This document shows positions 33,568 to 43,712 of a stretch of DNA of 64,000 nt, one piece after another. Position numbers and translations under genes: made by a program. Where the stretch lies: the NCBI GenBank assembly GCA_022559845.1, contig CM040117.1:150974732-151038731 (forward strand). Direction: 5' to 3'. Under the pieces are notes generated by a model, which did not search any database, had not been told where the DNA came from, and saw only the letters and a program-made list of their open reading frames with translations. Each line of letters opens with the position of its first letter. Within the stretch, counting starts at the first letter, position 1. Source of the stretch: Amorphophallus konjac (lineage: Eukaryota; Streptophyta; Magnoliopsida; Alismatales; Araceae).

Positions 33568-34608
33568 ATGTCCACTCGTAGTGGTGCCTTGTACCAGGCC
33601 GACCCCTCTACCTCGGTTCCCCCTATGAATCCCAATTCCCAAGGTGTCCAAGACATCCCTAGGGAGGCTCCCCAAGCTCCGATGGACCGAATTGAGGCTG
33701 CCCTCCAAACCCTCACGGAACAGTTAAATGGTTTTTCCGTCCGTCTGGAGAGACTCGAGGAAGCTAGGGCCCCACCTAGGAACCATGCCCAAAGAGCTCC
33801 TCCTCCACGAGTTGAATTTGATAAGGACGACTTAGAGAATGACTTTTACCATGAGAATGAGAGGCCCCATCCACCTAGACATTTTGAAAGGCGACCACGG
33901 GAGGACCCGGATGATTATCTCTTGAGGATGATTAAGGTTGAGGCTCCTAACTTTGATGGGTCCCATAACCCACATGTCTACCTAGAATGGAAAAGTGCCA
34001 TGGACCAATACTTTGATTGGTACCCTATGACAAAAGATAGGAGAGTTAGGCTTGCAAAAATGTACCTTACCAAACTTGCCAAGACCTACTGGTTGAGTGT
34101 GGAAAGTAGGAAGAGGATTAGGTGGGAAGAACCCATTCATACCTGGGAAGACATGAAAGCCCAACTTAGGTTCAAATACCTCCCCAACTCCTACACCCAA
34201 ACTCTCTTAGATGAATGGCAATGCCTCACCCAAGAGGGAAAAACCATGGTAGAATACATTGAACTGTTTGATTCCTACCTTTTAAAGTGTGGAGTACATG
34301 AAGAGTTGGCCGTCACCCTATCACGATTTAGGAATGGTCTCCACCCATACATCAAGAGAGAGCTAATTATGAGGGATGTGGATTCCCTTGAGATGGCTTA
34401 TCAAATAGCCCGTGATACGGAGAGATTTTCTAGGAATCCTAAGTTTTCCTCTCCCCGCCCAACTGAACCCAAAAATATGGGTCCACGACCCATCCTTCCA
34501 CCCCGATTGAAGACACCTATTCCCAGTGGAGGAACCCCTACTCGGCCTTACCAACAACCAACCAATTCCACTCCTACAAGGACCACTCCACCCAACCCTC
34601 CTCCCTGA
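33568..34608 (+). CDS. gag: Element E Gag (to first in-frame stop)
   Basis: I take ATG 33568 as the start; the frame is open 24 bases further upstream but without an ATG. A predicted coiled coil (about residues 35-70) precedes the Gag core, with FDGSHNPHVYLEWKSAM and the RRVRLAKMYLTKLAKTYW block. A proline/threonine-rich linker leads to the in-frame TGA at 34606-34608. The CCHC zinc knuckle lies just past that stop, so the visible product lacks it. Element B keeps a fragment of the same Gag. Confidence 0.88.
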   Translation: MSTRSGALYQADPSTSVPPMNPNSQGVQDIPREAPQAPMDRIEAALQTLTEQLNGFSVRLERLEEARAPPRNHAQRAPPPRVEFDKDDLENDFYHENERPHPPRHFERRPREDPDDYLLRMIKVEAPNFDGSHNPHVYLEWKSAMDQYFDWYPMTKDRRVRLAKMYLTKLAKTYWLSVESRKRIRWEEPIHTWEDMKAQLRFKYLPNSYTQTLLDEWQCLTQEGKTMVEYIELFDSYLLKCGVHEELAVTLSRFRNGLHPYIKRELIMRDVDSLEMAYQIARDTERFSRNPKFSSPRPTEPKNMGPRPILPPRLKTPIPSGGTPTRPYQQPTNSTPTRTTPPNPPP

Positions 34609-36966
34609 AGGGAGGAACCCCCCAAAAGAACAACCCCAGGAAGTAGTACGGTGAAATGCTTTCAGTGTCATGGTTATGGCCACATCGCCTCCCAATGTCC
34701 TTCCAAAGGATTGTCCAGCCTTATCATTGAGGGAGGGCCTACCCCACTCCAAGGGGAGCATGAGAGTCTGGTTGAGGAGTATGAGGCTGACTTAGGTTGG
34801 GAAGAGGAGTATGAACAACTCTATGAAGAAGGATTGGACCACGACCCTCCTCCTACCAACTCCCACCTAGGTGTCATTAGGTGCACCCTCACACAACTAC
34901 AAGAGGAAGATTGGCGTAGGACATCCATTTTTTTCACCTACATCAAGATGGGGGGCTATGTCAGGAAAGTCATCCTAGACAATGGGAGTTGTGTCAACGC
35001 CGTGTCACCTGACACTGTCAAGCTTCTTGGGCTTACTATCACACCCCACCCCAAACCATACCGAGTCTCTTGGATAAACAACCACTCCCTCCCGGTCAAC
35101 ACTTGTTGCCTTGTACCCATCACCTTCTCATCATATCAAGGCCAAGTATGGTGTGACATTATGCCTATGGAAGTAGGAAGCATCCTACTAGGGAGGCCGT
35201 GGATCTATGACGTCAATGCAACCATACTAGGAAAGCCAAACACTTGCACCTTCGAACATGAGGGAAAAACCATCCGCCTCAACCCATCTCCACCCCGGAA
35301 GGAACCACCCTCCAAAGGGATTCTCCCTAAACCACCTCAAAGCCCCGGGGTCTCATCCCCACCAACCCAATCAACTAACCAAGAGTCCACCCTAGAAACA
35401 CCAACAGGGCTAGTCAAGGGCCTACATCTCATCACAAGAAAAGAACTTGAGGAAGAGGTAGCTCAAGGAACACCCTTGTGTGCGGTAATCATATGCTTAG
35501 GAGAGGCCACTACCTCCAACCCACATCATGTGGAAATACACCCTCTCCTAGAAGAATTTAAGGATGTCTTCCCTGATGAGCTCCCTGACCAACTTCCACC
35601 TATGAGGGATGTTCAACATGCTATTGATATCGTCCCAGGAGCCACCCTCCCAAACCTTCCCCACTATCGCCTCAACTCCACAGAGCATGCTGAATTGAGG
35701 AGGCAGGTGGAGGAACTCATTAGAAAAGGCTTTCTCCATCTTAGCAAAAGTCCGTGCGCTATCCCGGCCCTTCTCACACCCAAGAAGGATGAGACATGGC
35801 GAATGTGTGTCGATAGCTGGGCCATCAACAAGATTACCGTCAAATATAGGTTCCCCATACCTAGGCTTGACGATATGCTCGACATGCTAGCCGGAGCCAC
35901 CATTTTTTCCAAAATAGATCTTAAGAGTGGCTACCATCAGGTTAGGATAAGGCCAGGAGATGAATGGAAAATGGCCTTTAAAACCAAAGATGGACTCTAT
36001 GAATGGCTTGTGATGCCTTTTGGGCTATCAAATGCCCCAAGCACCTTCATGCGCCTTATGACAGAGGTCCTCAGACCCTACATTGGAGTCTTCCTAGTGG
36101 TCTATTTTGACGATATCCTTATCTACAGCCAGTCCAAGGAAGCCCACCTTGACCACCTTAGGCAAATCTGCACTACCCTTAGGAAAGAGAGTCTCTTTGC
36201 CAACTTGGGAAAATGTCATTTCATGACCGAATCCATCACTTTCCTTGGGTATGTGGTCTCCACCAAGGGAGTATCCATGGACCCCGAAAAGGTCCAAGCT
36301 ATCCTTGACTGGCCAGAGCCCCGCACTCTCCATGAGGTCCGGAGTTTCCATGGGTTGGCCACCTTCTATCGGAGATTTATCCGTGGGTTCAGCATGGTCA
36401 CTGCCCCCATCACAGATTGCCTAAAAAAGGGGACGTTTGTGTGGACCAAGTCTACTTCTAGGGCCTTCCAAGAACTCAAGGAAATGATGACCCAAGTCCC
36501 GATATTATGCCTCCCCGATTTTTCCAAGGTCTTTGAGGTGACTTGTGATGCCTCCGGGGTAGGGATTGGCGGGATCCTCAGCCAAGAGGGACATCCAGTG
36601 GCCTACTTTAGTGAAAAATTGTGTGATGCTAGGATGAAGTACTCCACCTATGACCAAGAATTCTATGCGGTGGTTCAATCCCTCCGGCATTGGAGACATT
36701 ATCTCCTGCCTAAAGAATTTGTCATCTTCTCTGACCACGAGGCCCTAAAATATCTCAACTCCCAACAGAAACTGAACTACCGTCATGCTCGCTGGGTCGA
36801 ATACATCCAATCCTACACATTCATGATTAATCATAAGGCCGGGAGTGAGAATCGTGCTGCAGATGCACTCAGCAGGAGGGTCTCGTTGTTGGCTACCATA
36901 CATGTAGAAGTCATAGGATTTGAGAGAATCAAGGATGAGTACCATGATTGTCCGGACTTTGGGTAG
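34609..36966 (+). CDS. pol: Element E zinc knuckle, protease, reverse transcriptase, RNase H (between stops)
   Basis: Same frame as gag. One CCHC knuckle ([14 protein letters not shown]) opens the segment at about 34654. The protease active site is D-N-G-S at about 34978-34989, a variant of D-T/S-G common in plant chromoviruses. RT runs from the [16 protein letters not shown] block through [12 protein letters not shown] to catalytic Y-F-D-D at 36103-36114. RNase H spans [10 protein letters not shown], the SDHEALKYL block and AADALSRR. An in-frame TAG at 36964-36966 separates it from integrase. Confidence 0.9.
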   Translation, partial: REEPPKRTTPGSSTVKCFQCHGYGHIASQCPSKGLSSLIIEGGPTPLQGEHESLVEEYEADLGWEEEYEQLYEEGLDHDPPPTNSHLGVIRCTLTQLQEEDWRRTSIFFTYIKMGGYVRKVILDNGSCVNAVSPDTVKLLGLTITPHPKPYRVSWINNHSLPVNTCCLVPITFSSYQGQVWCDIMPMEVGSILLGRPWIYDVNATILGKPNTCTFEHEGKTIRLNPSPPRKEPPSKGILPKPPQSPGVSSPPTQSTNQESTLETPTGLVKGLHLITRKELEEEVAQGTPLCAVIICLGEATTSNPHHVEIHPLLEEFKDVFPDELPDQLPPMRDVQHAIDIVPGATLPNLPHYRLNSTEHAELRRQVEELIRKGFLHLSKSPCAIPALLTPKKDETWRMCVDSWAINKITVKYRFPIPRLDDMLDMLAGATIFSKIDLKSGYHQVRIRPGDEWKMAFKTKDGLYEWLVMPFGLSNAPSTFMRLMTEVLRPYIGVFLVVYFDDILIYSQSKEAHLDHLRQICTTLRKESLFANLGKCHFMTESITFLGYVVSTKGVSMDPEKVQAILDWPEPRTLHEVRSFHGLATFYRRFIRGFSMVTAPITDCLKKGTFVWTKSTSRAFQELKEMMTQVPILCLPDFSKVFEVTCDASGVGIGGILSQEGHPVAYFSEKLCDARMKYSTYDQEFYAVVQSLRHWRHYLLPKEFVIFSDHEALKYLNSQQKLNYRHARWVEYIQSYTFMINHKAGSENRAADALSRRVSLLATIHVEVIGFERIKDEYHDCPDFG

Positions 36967-38502
36967 ATTCATACCACCCTGACCACCCAATCACCTAGGG
37001 AATATCAAGGATTCATCCTAGAGGACGGGTTCCTCTTCAAAGGTCATAAGCTGTGTGTACCTAGAACCTCTCTGCGGGATTTCTTAATCCAGGAGTTGCA
37101 TGCTGGAGGCCTGGCCGGCCATTTTGGGGTACATAAAACCATTGCCTTGGTTGAGGGTCAGTTCTACTGGCCGAGCCTCAAGAGAGATGTGGCTAAAATT
37201 GTGGGTCAGTGTCGCATATGCGCAACAGCAAAACAAGTGAAACAGAACACGGGCCTATACACCCCACTCCCTGTCCCTGATCGTCCATGCCAGGATTTGA
37301 GCATGGACTTTGTCTTAGGCCTACCTAGAACCCAAAGAAAACATGATTCAATCTTCGTTGTAGTGGACAGGTTTTCCAAAATGGCTCATTTTATCCCTTG
37401 TTCAAAAACTTCGGATGCCTCCCACGTGGCCCGCCTATTCTTCGATGAAGTGGTTCGCCTCCATGGTCTGCCCAAGACCATCATTTCTGACCGGGATGTT
37501 AAGTTCACCAGCTACTTCTGGAAAACCCTCTGGCACCTAATGGGGACCCTTCTCAAATTTTCCATGGCCTATCACCCCCAAACGGATGGACAAACTGAGG
37601 TCGTCAATCGGAGCCTCGGGAATCTCCTTCGGTGCCTTGTGGCGGATTGCCCAGGGAATTTGGATCTCATTCTGCCTCACGCTAAATTTGCATACAATAA
37701 TTCAACAAATAGGTCTATAGGCATGAGTCCCTTCGAAGCTGTGCATGGATACAAACCCAGAAAACCTTCAGACCTCATTCCCCTACCCCCACATGCTAGG
37801 GTGTCTATCACTGCTGAGTCTTTTGCACAACACCTTAGAGAGTTGCATGAAGACATTCGCAAACACATCAACAAGAGCAACGAGATTTATAAGAAGTCAG
37901 CCGATTCCCACCGCCGCCACCAGGAATTCCAAGTTGGTGATTTTGTGATGGTGAGAACTGAGAGGCTATTCCCTGGGAATGTCTCAAAGTTGAAGTCGCG
38001 TGGAGCCGGCCCCTTTCATGTGTTGAGGCGCATTGGCACAAATGCTTATGTGTTGGACCTCCCCGAAGAGTATGGAGTAAGCCCCACTTTCAATGTGGCT
38101 GACCTGGTGCCCTACAAGGGTCCCACGGTGACACCCAGTGAGGAGATCCAGCCTATCCCACCCCTTGAGAGAGCCCCCACACCAACGAGAACTCCATCTG
38201 GCCAGAGAAACCAGTGTGATCAAGTGGAGCGGATATTAGATGAACAGATCACCAACACATGGAGCAAGGTGTATGAGCGATATCTGGTTAGGTGGAAGGG
38301 ACGGCCACCTTCGGATGATGCCTGGGTGAGTCGGGAGGACCTCCAGCGGCTGGACCCCGACCTCTTAGAGCAGTATCACAGCAGGAAGGGCCTCTACTCG
38401 ATAGAGTCGAGCTCTTCGCGGCCCGGGGGAAATGATGAGGGCATCACCCATGATTCCCTCTTGCTCGGGACCTCCCTCCCCCTCGACGAGGTCCAGACTT
38501 GA
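36967..38502 (+). CDS. pol: Element E integrase with chromodomain, stop codon inside the 3' LTR
   Basis: Continues in the same frame after TAG 36964. H-H-C-C zinc domain (HAGGLAGHFGVHKT, CRICATAK), then the D-D-E core (SMDFVLGL, ISDRDVKF, TDGQTEVVNR), the C-terminal domain (GAGPFHVLRR, FNVADLVPY) and a chromodomain at about 38220-38376 (QVERILDEQI, YLVRWKGRP, DLLEQY). The frame runs across the polypurine tract and 70 bp into the 3' LTR before TGA at 38500-38502, so the Pol C-terminus is LTR-encoded. Confidence 0.9.
   Translation: MHTTLTTQSPREYQGFILEDGFLFKGHKLCVPRTSLRDFLIQELHAGGLAGHFGVHKTIALVEGQFYWPSLKRDVAKIVGQCRICATAKQVKQNTGLYTPLPVPDRPCQDLSMDFVLGLPRTQRKHDSIFVVVDRFSKMAHFIPCSKTSDASHVARLFFDEVVRLHGLPKTIISDRDVKFTSYFWKTLWHLMGTLLKFSMAYHPQTDGQTEVVNRSLGNLLRCLVADCPGNLDLILPHAKFAYNNSTNRSIGMSPFEAVHGYKPRKPSDLIPLPPHARVSITAESFAQHLRELHEDIRKHINKSNEIYKKSADSHRRHQEFQVGDFVMVRTERLFPGNVSKLKSRGAGPFHVLRRIGTNAYVLDLPEEYGVSPTFNVADLVPYKGPTVTPSEEIQPIPPLERAPTPTRTPSGQRNQCDQVERILDEQITNTWSKVYERYLVRWKGRPPSDDAWVSREDLQRLDPDLLEQYHSRKGLYSIESSSSRPGGNDEGITHDSLLLGTSLPLDEVQT
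38424..38432 (+). other. Polypurine tract of element E
   Basis: GGGGGAAA-type run directly before the 3' LTR start TGATGAGGG. It lies within the Pol reading frame. Confidence 0.8.
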
Positions 38503-40779
38503 GCTCCATGGCATCCAGTTCACTGCAGTACTCTGGTGGATCACCTTTTATGCACTTATTGTCTTTATCTTGAGTCATTTTGATGTAATTTACCTTTTAT
38601 TTAAGTCCAGTATCTAGGTTATGTGTTTATTTCCCTATGTCTTGTGGTCATCATGTAGGTTCGGGCCCAAACACTTGGGCTTGGCCCACTTGCCCCCCCC
38701 TTCTTCCCTAGTCATGTGTCATTAGTCTATTTTGCAGGGACTTTTTGTAAATTTGGGATTCCCTATAAATAGGGCCCCAAACCCTCCATTTCAAGGTAAT
38801 GAAGCATTGAGTAAAATTTGAGCCACTAGCATTGTCTTCCCTCTCTCTCTCTAGCTCTTTCTCTCTCTCTCTCTCTCCCTCTCCCTTGGGCGAACCTGCC
38901 CCTTCACCTCCCCCCCCTTGCCACCTCATCAACCACCTTACTCCCCCACCCTTTCACCTCCCCAAGAACCATAACTCCCATTAACACCTCCATATTCCCA
39001 AGCAGCCCTTCCCATTCCCCATACACCCATTCAACCTCCAAGGCACCCTTCCCTCTCCCCCAAACATCCTTTCCACTCCCCCACACACCCATTTACATCC
39101 CTAAGGGGAATTGAATCCCATTCCCCCCCCCACTAGCTGCGACCCCATCAAGCCCATCCCCTCCCCATTACCTTGGCCGACCCCCACCACCAACACCCTC
39201 CTAGCTGCGCCCCTTTCACCCCACCCCCCTCTTAGACCTCCTAATTACCTGCTCCACCCCACTCACCATCTCTGAAACATTCCTCCCCCATCAACCATCA
39301 ACACCTCCACCACCACCATTGCTAACCCTCCACTTACATCAACCTAGTTCCACCACCATTCTCTTCACATTGATCAGCCTACAGGTGACAGAAGAAAGGG
39401 TCATCTTGCAGAAGCAACCACGGAGTCATACGGCAATATTTGAAGGCGTACCATACATTTCTGGAAAGGTCGCCCCATCAGCTTTGCAGGCGAGGTGATC
39501 CCGTCCCATTCGCGGCCCGGGGTTGTCCGGGAGGGCCGATCTCCCCCGACTGCGTAGAGCTGCCCCTGCAGAGTATCTGAACCAGAATAGAAGCTGCACC
39601 ACGACGAACCACGGAGGAATCCGGCCATGAGCTCTTCTACAAAGTTCTCCCTCGTCTAGTCTACTTTCAGAATCAAGAAGCGGAACTTCGTTCGGCATCC
39701 GTGGGTCAAAGTTACCATTTTTCTCCCTTGGCTATGCGGGTCTGCTTCCCACAATCTGCGTCCACCTGCCTCCACTATTCAGAGTCCCCCAGTCCTCTCC
39801 GACATCACACGGATTCCCCGTCAGTTTTTCTGCGAAGGGGACTCATCCACGGTTCCATCAACTCCAGCGGTTCATGATTCAGAGTCAGGGAGCCAGCGGC
39901 ACCATCTCTGCAACCTGCTATCAGAAACCTGAAGCTGCCTTGCCCAGATTCTGTCACTCTGTTCGGACCTCCACCCGGACCAGCATCGGCATCAGAAGAA
40001 TTCCACAAAATTCAGAGGCATTCTAGTTCCAGATACGAAGAGCTCCCTGCTGGTCTCGTCATCAGAAAAATTCCAGATTGGGACCTACGGCCTCAACACC
40101 GACTGTCAGTCATCCATCGCAGAGAGCAGGCAGATCCGGCATTGGCTTTCCCTCTCGTGTTTTCAGCAAATCTCCCCTCCCCGCCTGGCCGGCTTACCGC
40201 CCCTCCCTGCGTGGAGGTAGTGTTTGTGTGTAAATCAATCATCCCCACCCCAAGTCCACCCTCCTGCGAGAGGTGTAGTAAGTGTAATTATCTCAACAGG
40301 GTTCAAGCTTCACCGGCGCAGTGTGCGGGGAACCCACACTTCCCCGCTCGCCCATCGTCTCCGACCGGGGTTGGTTTCTTCAAACCAACCAGGTGAGCTT
40401 CTGCCTTTGCTCCCCTAATATCTGTCTATTTAATATCCGCCAAGCTAGTCCGCTGACTAGTAAGAGAGTGCCCGTTCCCAGAGCCACCATCTTGTGTGGT
40501 CATCGTGGATAATCGTGAGTGAGTGACCTAGTGCCCCCAAGGCACCCGGCCGCCCTTGATTGTGGGCATCCTACCTTCGGGAGGGTGAACCTTAGTTGTG
40601 CTGGCCCTCTACCAGCAAGGGTCTTTCTCCACCACCTCAACTCGACATCATCGAGTCACCACGGGTAACGGGTGCGCACGGTGAGCCGGCGTCTTCCAAG
40701 TTTGCTCGAATCTTGTGATTGTGTTTGCGAATTAAGTCCAAGGGACCTTAGCCACTTGCTGCATCATTGTGTCACACCA
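38433..40779 (+). repeat. Element E 3' LTR
   Basis: 2347 bp, TGATGAGGGCATC to TGTCACACCA, matching 31136-33469 with scattered substitutions and small indels, including a different CT-microsatellite length near 38840-38890. Confidence 0.93.
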
Positions 40780-41633
40780 ACTGCACTAGCAGAGTAGCTG
40801 GCTGGAGCGGTGGCACGGGTTGAGGCGGCAGAGCGCGACCTTGCCACATGGGTAAACTTAAACTCAAACTCAGATTTGCATTTGATTACATGTTTATTAT
40901 GTGTTGATGAAAATTTGTGTTTTTTTACAGACGGAGGAGCTCCGAGCCTCGCTTGCCTGCATCGAGGCAGGACAGCGCGCGATGACTACTCGGGTGAGTT
41001 AACAAATATTTTATTTCAGTCGCTTATTTCATGAATTATTGAATTAAATGTGTAACTGATGATTCGTTTAATTGGTTGCAGACCTCCGAGTTACAGGCGG
41101 CACTTACCCAGGCTGCACTAGCTGGGACGGAGCTGACCATCCGTGAGCAGTGAGTCACGGAGCTGGAGAGGGCCTTGAGGCGGCGAGAGGAGCTACCTCA
41201 GGACGTGGAAGAGCTGAGAGTCGCCCTCGAGATGGAGCGTAGGGAGCGTGCTCGGGAGCGAGAGGAGCGCCGTGAGCAGGAGGCAGTACGCGAGCGGGAG
41301 CTTGCCCGGGAGCAAGAGGAGCACCGTGGGCAGGAGGCAGCACGCGAGCGGGAGCTTGCAGACTTGAGGATCTAGCTAGCCGTCACTCAAGAGCGGCTAC
41401 GGTCGACCGAGGAGCGGTTACAGCGAGGCCGAGACCGAGCGAGAGCTGCGGGGTACGCGTTTACCAGTTCGACCTTTGTAGCGGGTTCCTCTCTTCGGCA
41501 GAGGAGTGAGGCAGAGGAGCAGGCTCGACCTCCAGCTACTTCCCGGGGGCCCTTGCCCCCTCCACGAGCGCCTCGTCGGGACGACGATAATGAGGTAGAG
41601 AGTAGGAGAGAGGAGGGTGGAGGCGAGAGTTGA

Positions 41634-43221
41634 GAGAGACTTACTTGTACCCCTCCACCCTCACACTTGTACTTAGATATACATTGATATATATATGGAA
41701 TTGCAATTTTTGTTACCTGAGTTACCTCGAGCACTTGTGGACTTTGTGTACTTGCCTTTGTTTTCACTTTTCTTTGTTACTTTTCGTTCTTGTTCGTTCT
41801 TGTCCTGCGTCTGTAATTCATACTTAAACAAACAGATTAATCCATCTGTTCGGCTTAGCCCCTTGCTCAATAAGCAAGGGGTTGCCTCTTCTTTGACCTT
41901 GTTGACGGGTCAAGGGGCCAAGCCTCTAATTAATAAAGGTGGATAATGAAAATATATAAGGAAATGCAGCATGCAAGTAAGCAAATGTCACCTTTAAAAT
42001 AAAAGATGTCCACACAAAGATGCAATCAAGCATATAAGATGGAAATCAATGTTCTTTTTCATCAGCTTCTTCTTTTTTTATTTTATTTTTTAATTTATAG
42101 TTTAAAAATGACGCCCCCGCAAACGGGCGCTGATGGTGGAATTGACGCTGAAGTGGGAGGCGTTTATTTAGAAAATCATTTATTTTATTTTATTTTTTTA
42201 TTTTTATCATGAAAAATGATGACATCGGCAAAGTCGTGAATTTATGAAATGACGCCCCTATAAAGGGTGTGAATTAAAAAAATCATTTATATTTTTGTTT
42301 ATTTTTTGTTATTTTTTTGGAAATGACGACCCTAGAGGAGTCGCGGCTCACGAAAATGACGCCTTCCCAGAGGGCATTATTTTTAAGGAAAACATTTTTT
42401 TATGGGATTGGACTGGGCACAGTATAAAGGCCTTAAACCTTACACAATCATTATCTTGAATTCATTAATCTTTCTTAAAAGATTTAACAAAGGGTCAACG
42501 TGCTTAAATACTCGTGCATTTACTCATATTCTCTCGCGGCCCATCCTTCTTAGTCGGTCTTCGCCATGCTCTGAGCTTGTAACCCACCATAGAGGAAGAA
42601 GGGAAGAATAAGTTGAGGAAGCTCATGGGAGGTTTCCGGGAATGGGGAAACTTTCCTCCCCTGCCCTAATACCCGTTGGGATTCGGTCTTCGGCTTAGGA
42701 AAATTTTGTTACTCTTTTTGCCCTTATTCATACACGCTTACGACCAGGGTTTTCCTTGCGGGGACTTTGCCCTCTTGACATCCTTTTCCTTTGTTTCGAC
42801 TTTCTTTTTTTTTCTTTTCTTTAAACAGATAGAGACCTAATTGTACTTGGGCTTTAAGCTTCTATTCCCTTTTGGGCCCTGACTTCCACCTACTAGGGCG
42901 GCGGACAGGTTTGGTTAGTATTCCCTGACTCGTACTCCCTCTTGTGAGCCGAAGAGGAGAGAATAGGTAAGGTTCGTACACTCTTAGTTTGGATCTGACT
43001 TTCCTCAAATTTCGGGCCGCTCGAGTTTAAAAATAAAGCGTGTAGTATGTGAGGGAGTTGACCCCAAAGTTAAACCATCAAGATTAAAGAATGAATTAAT
43101 GATTTTAATTTTTCGGGCTCGCGACCTATGTACCGTGCTAGTCTGCAATTTTGATTTTTGTTTTGTTGTTTTTGATCTTCTCTTTCGATTTTTTTTCTTT
43201 TCTTTTTTCTATTGTTCTTTT
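41634..43221. other. Element C spacer between the antisense gene 2 stop and the pol stop
   Basis: No credible coding sequence. It holds the 3' end of antisense gene 2, a perfect 9-bp stem with 5-base loop at 41859-41881 (CCCCTTGCT/AGCAAGGGG), a short hairpin-unit array at 42105-42385 and T-rich tracts at 42785-42830 and 43185-43225. The right half resembles O around 1270-1520 on the reverse strand. Confidence 0.6.
42105..42385. repeat. Hairpin units downstream of C pol
   Basis: GACGCCCCCGC/GGGCGC, GACGCCCC/GGGTGT, GACGACCC/GAGTCG and GACGCC/GGGCAT, separated by T-rich spacers. These are the same arm words as in the A LTR and in C's intron array. Confidence 0.6.
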
Positions 43222-43712
43222 TTAGGGGTAGTATTTCTTCAAGTAAAGACCATTCCAGGGGTGAGCCAACTCTTCACATTCAGCATTAATTAATTTGTAA
43301 GTGTTGCTAGGATAAACAACTTTTATGACAAAGGGCCCTTCCCAGTTAGGTTGAAGCTTTGAACGAGGCCCTCCGGTTTTACGAAGATTCTTTTAATTAC
43401 CATTTCACCGATTTTGAATTTTCTCTCAATTACTTTCTTTTGGTAAAAACGTTAAAGCCTGTTTTGATAAATACGTGCATGCTCGATGGTGGCCAAATGC
43501 TTATCATCTAGGAGTTCCAACTGAGCGAGGAGAGATTCGCGACACTCATCAATGGGGAGCTCCTTGTCCAATTGTACTCTAAGAGAAGGGATAAGAATCT
43601 CGTAAGGGACTATCGCCTCCATTCCATAAGTAAGGGCAAAAGGGGTCTGCCCAGTAGGGGTACGAATAGAAGTGCGATAGGCCCAAAGAGCTTCAACCAA
43701 TTTTCTGGCCAA
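43222..43712 (-). pseudogene. pol: Element C integrase C-terminus
   Basis: After a one-base loss in an A run (T run at 43701-43704 on the + strand) the integrase continues in another frame: LVEALWAYRTSIRTPTGQTP, then the C-terminal domain ending HPWNGLYLKKYYP and a stop at 43222-43224. This is the usual end of Tat-lineage integrase, without a chromodomain. Confidence 0.82.

Larger units (their letters stand above)
31136..40779 (+). mobile_element. Element E: complete Ty3/gypsy chromovirus, 9.64 kb
   Basis: LTRs of 2334 and 2347 bp, a perfect initiator-Met primer site, one gag-pol frame with two in-frame stops, a polypurine tract and a C-terminal chromodomain. It is on the + strand inside an exon of C's antisense gene 2. 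The LTRs differ by a few percent by eye. Lineage within chromoviruses is uncertain; the Pol sequence is closest to what I know of the CRM/Galadriel/Reina group, and the 2.3 kb LTRs argue against Reina. B's remnants are from the same or a close family. Confidence 0.93.
28319..41633 (+). pseudogene. Antisense gene 2 in C: plant-mobile-domain-type gene, eight exons, broken and interrupted by E
   Basis: Proposed exons: 28319-28690, 29392-30113, 30188-30352, 30448-about 30812, 30895-30979, 31059-31135 continuing at 40785-40851 across E, 40931-40993 and 41082-41633. Introns begin GT and end in AG, most acceptors reading TGCAG. Exon 1 encodes an acidic low-complexity head. Exons 2-4 match the PMD/aminotransferase-like family (WDRTSRAFLMPWGHMVPSLE, then LEDVARITGL-type text). 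The last exons encode a long Glu/Arg-rich coiled coil. Breaks: stop 29866-29868 with a frame change, stops 30487-30489 and 30508-30510, stop 41151-41153, stop 41373-41375, and the E insertion. Confidence 0.7.
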
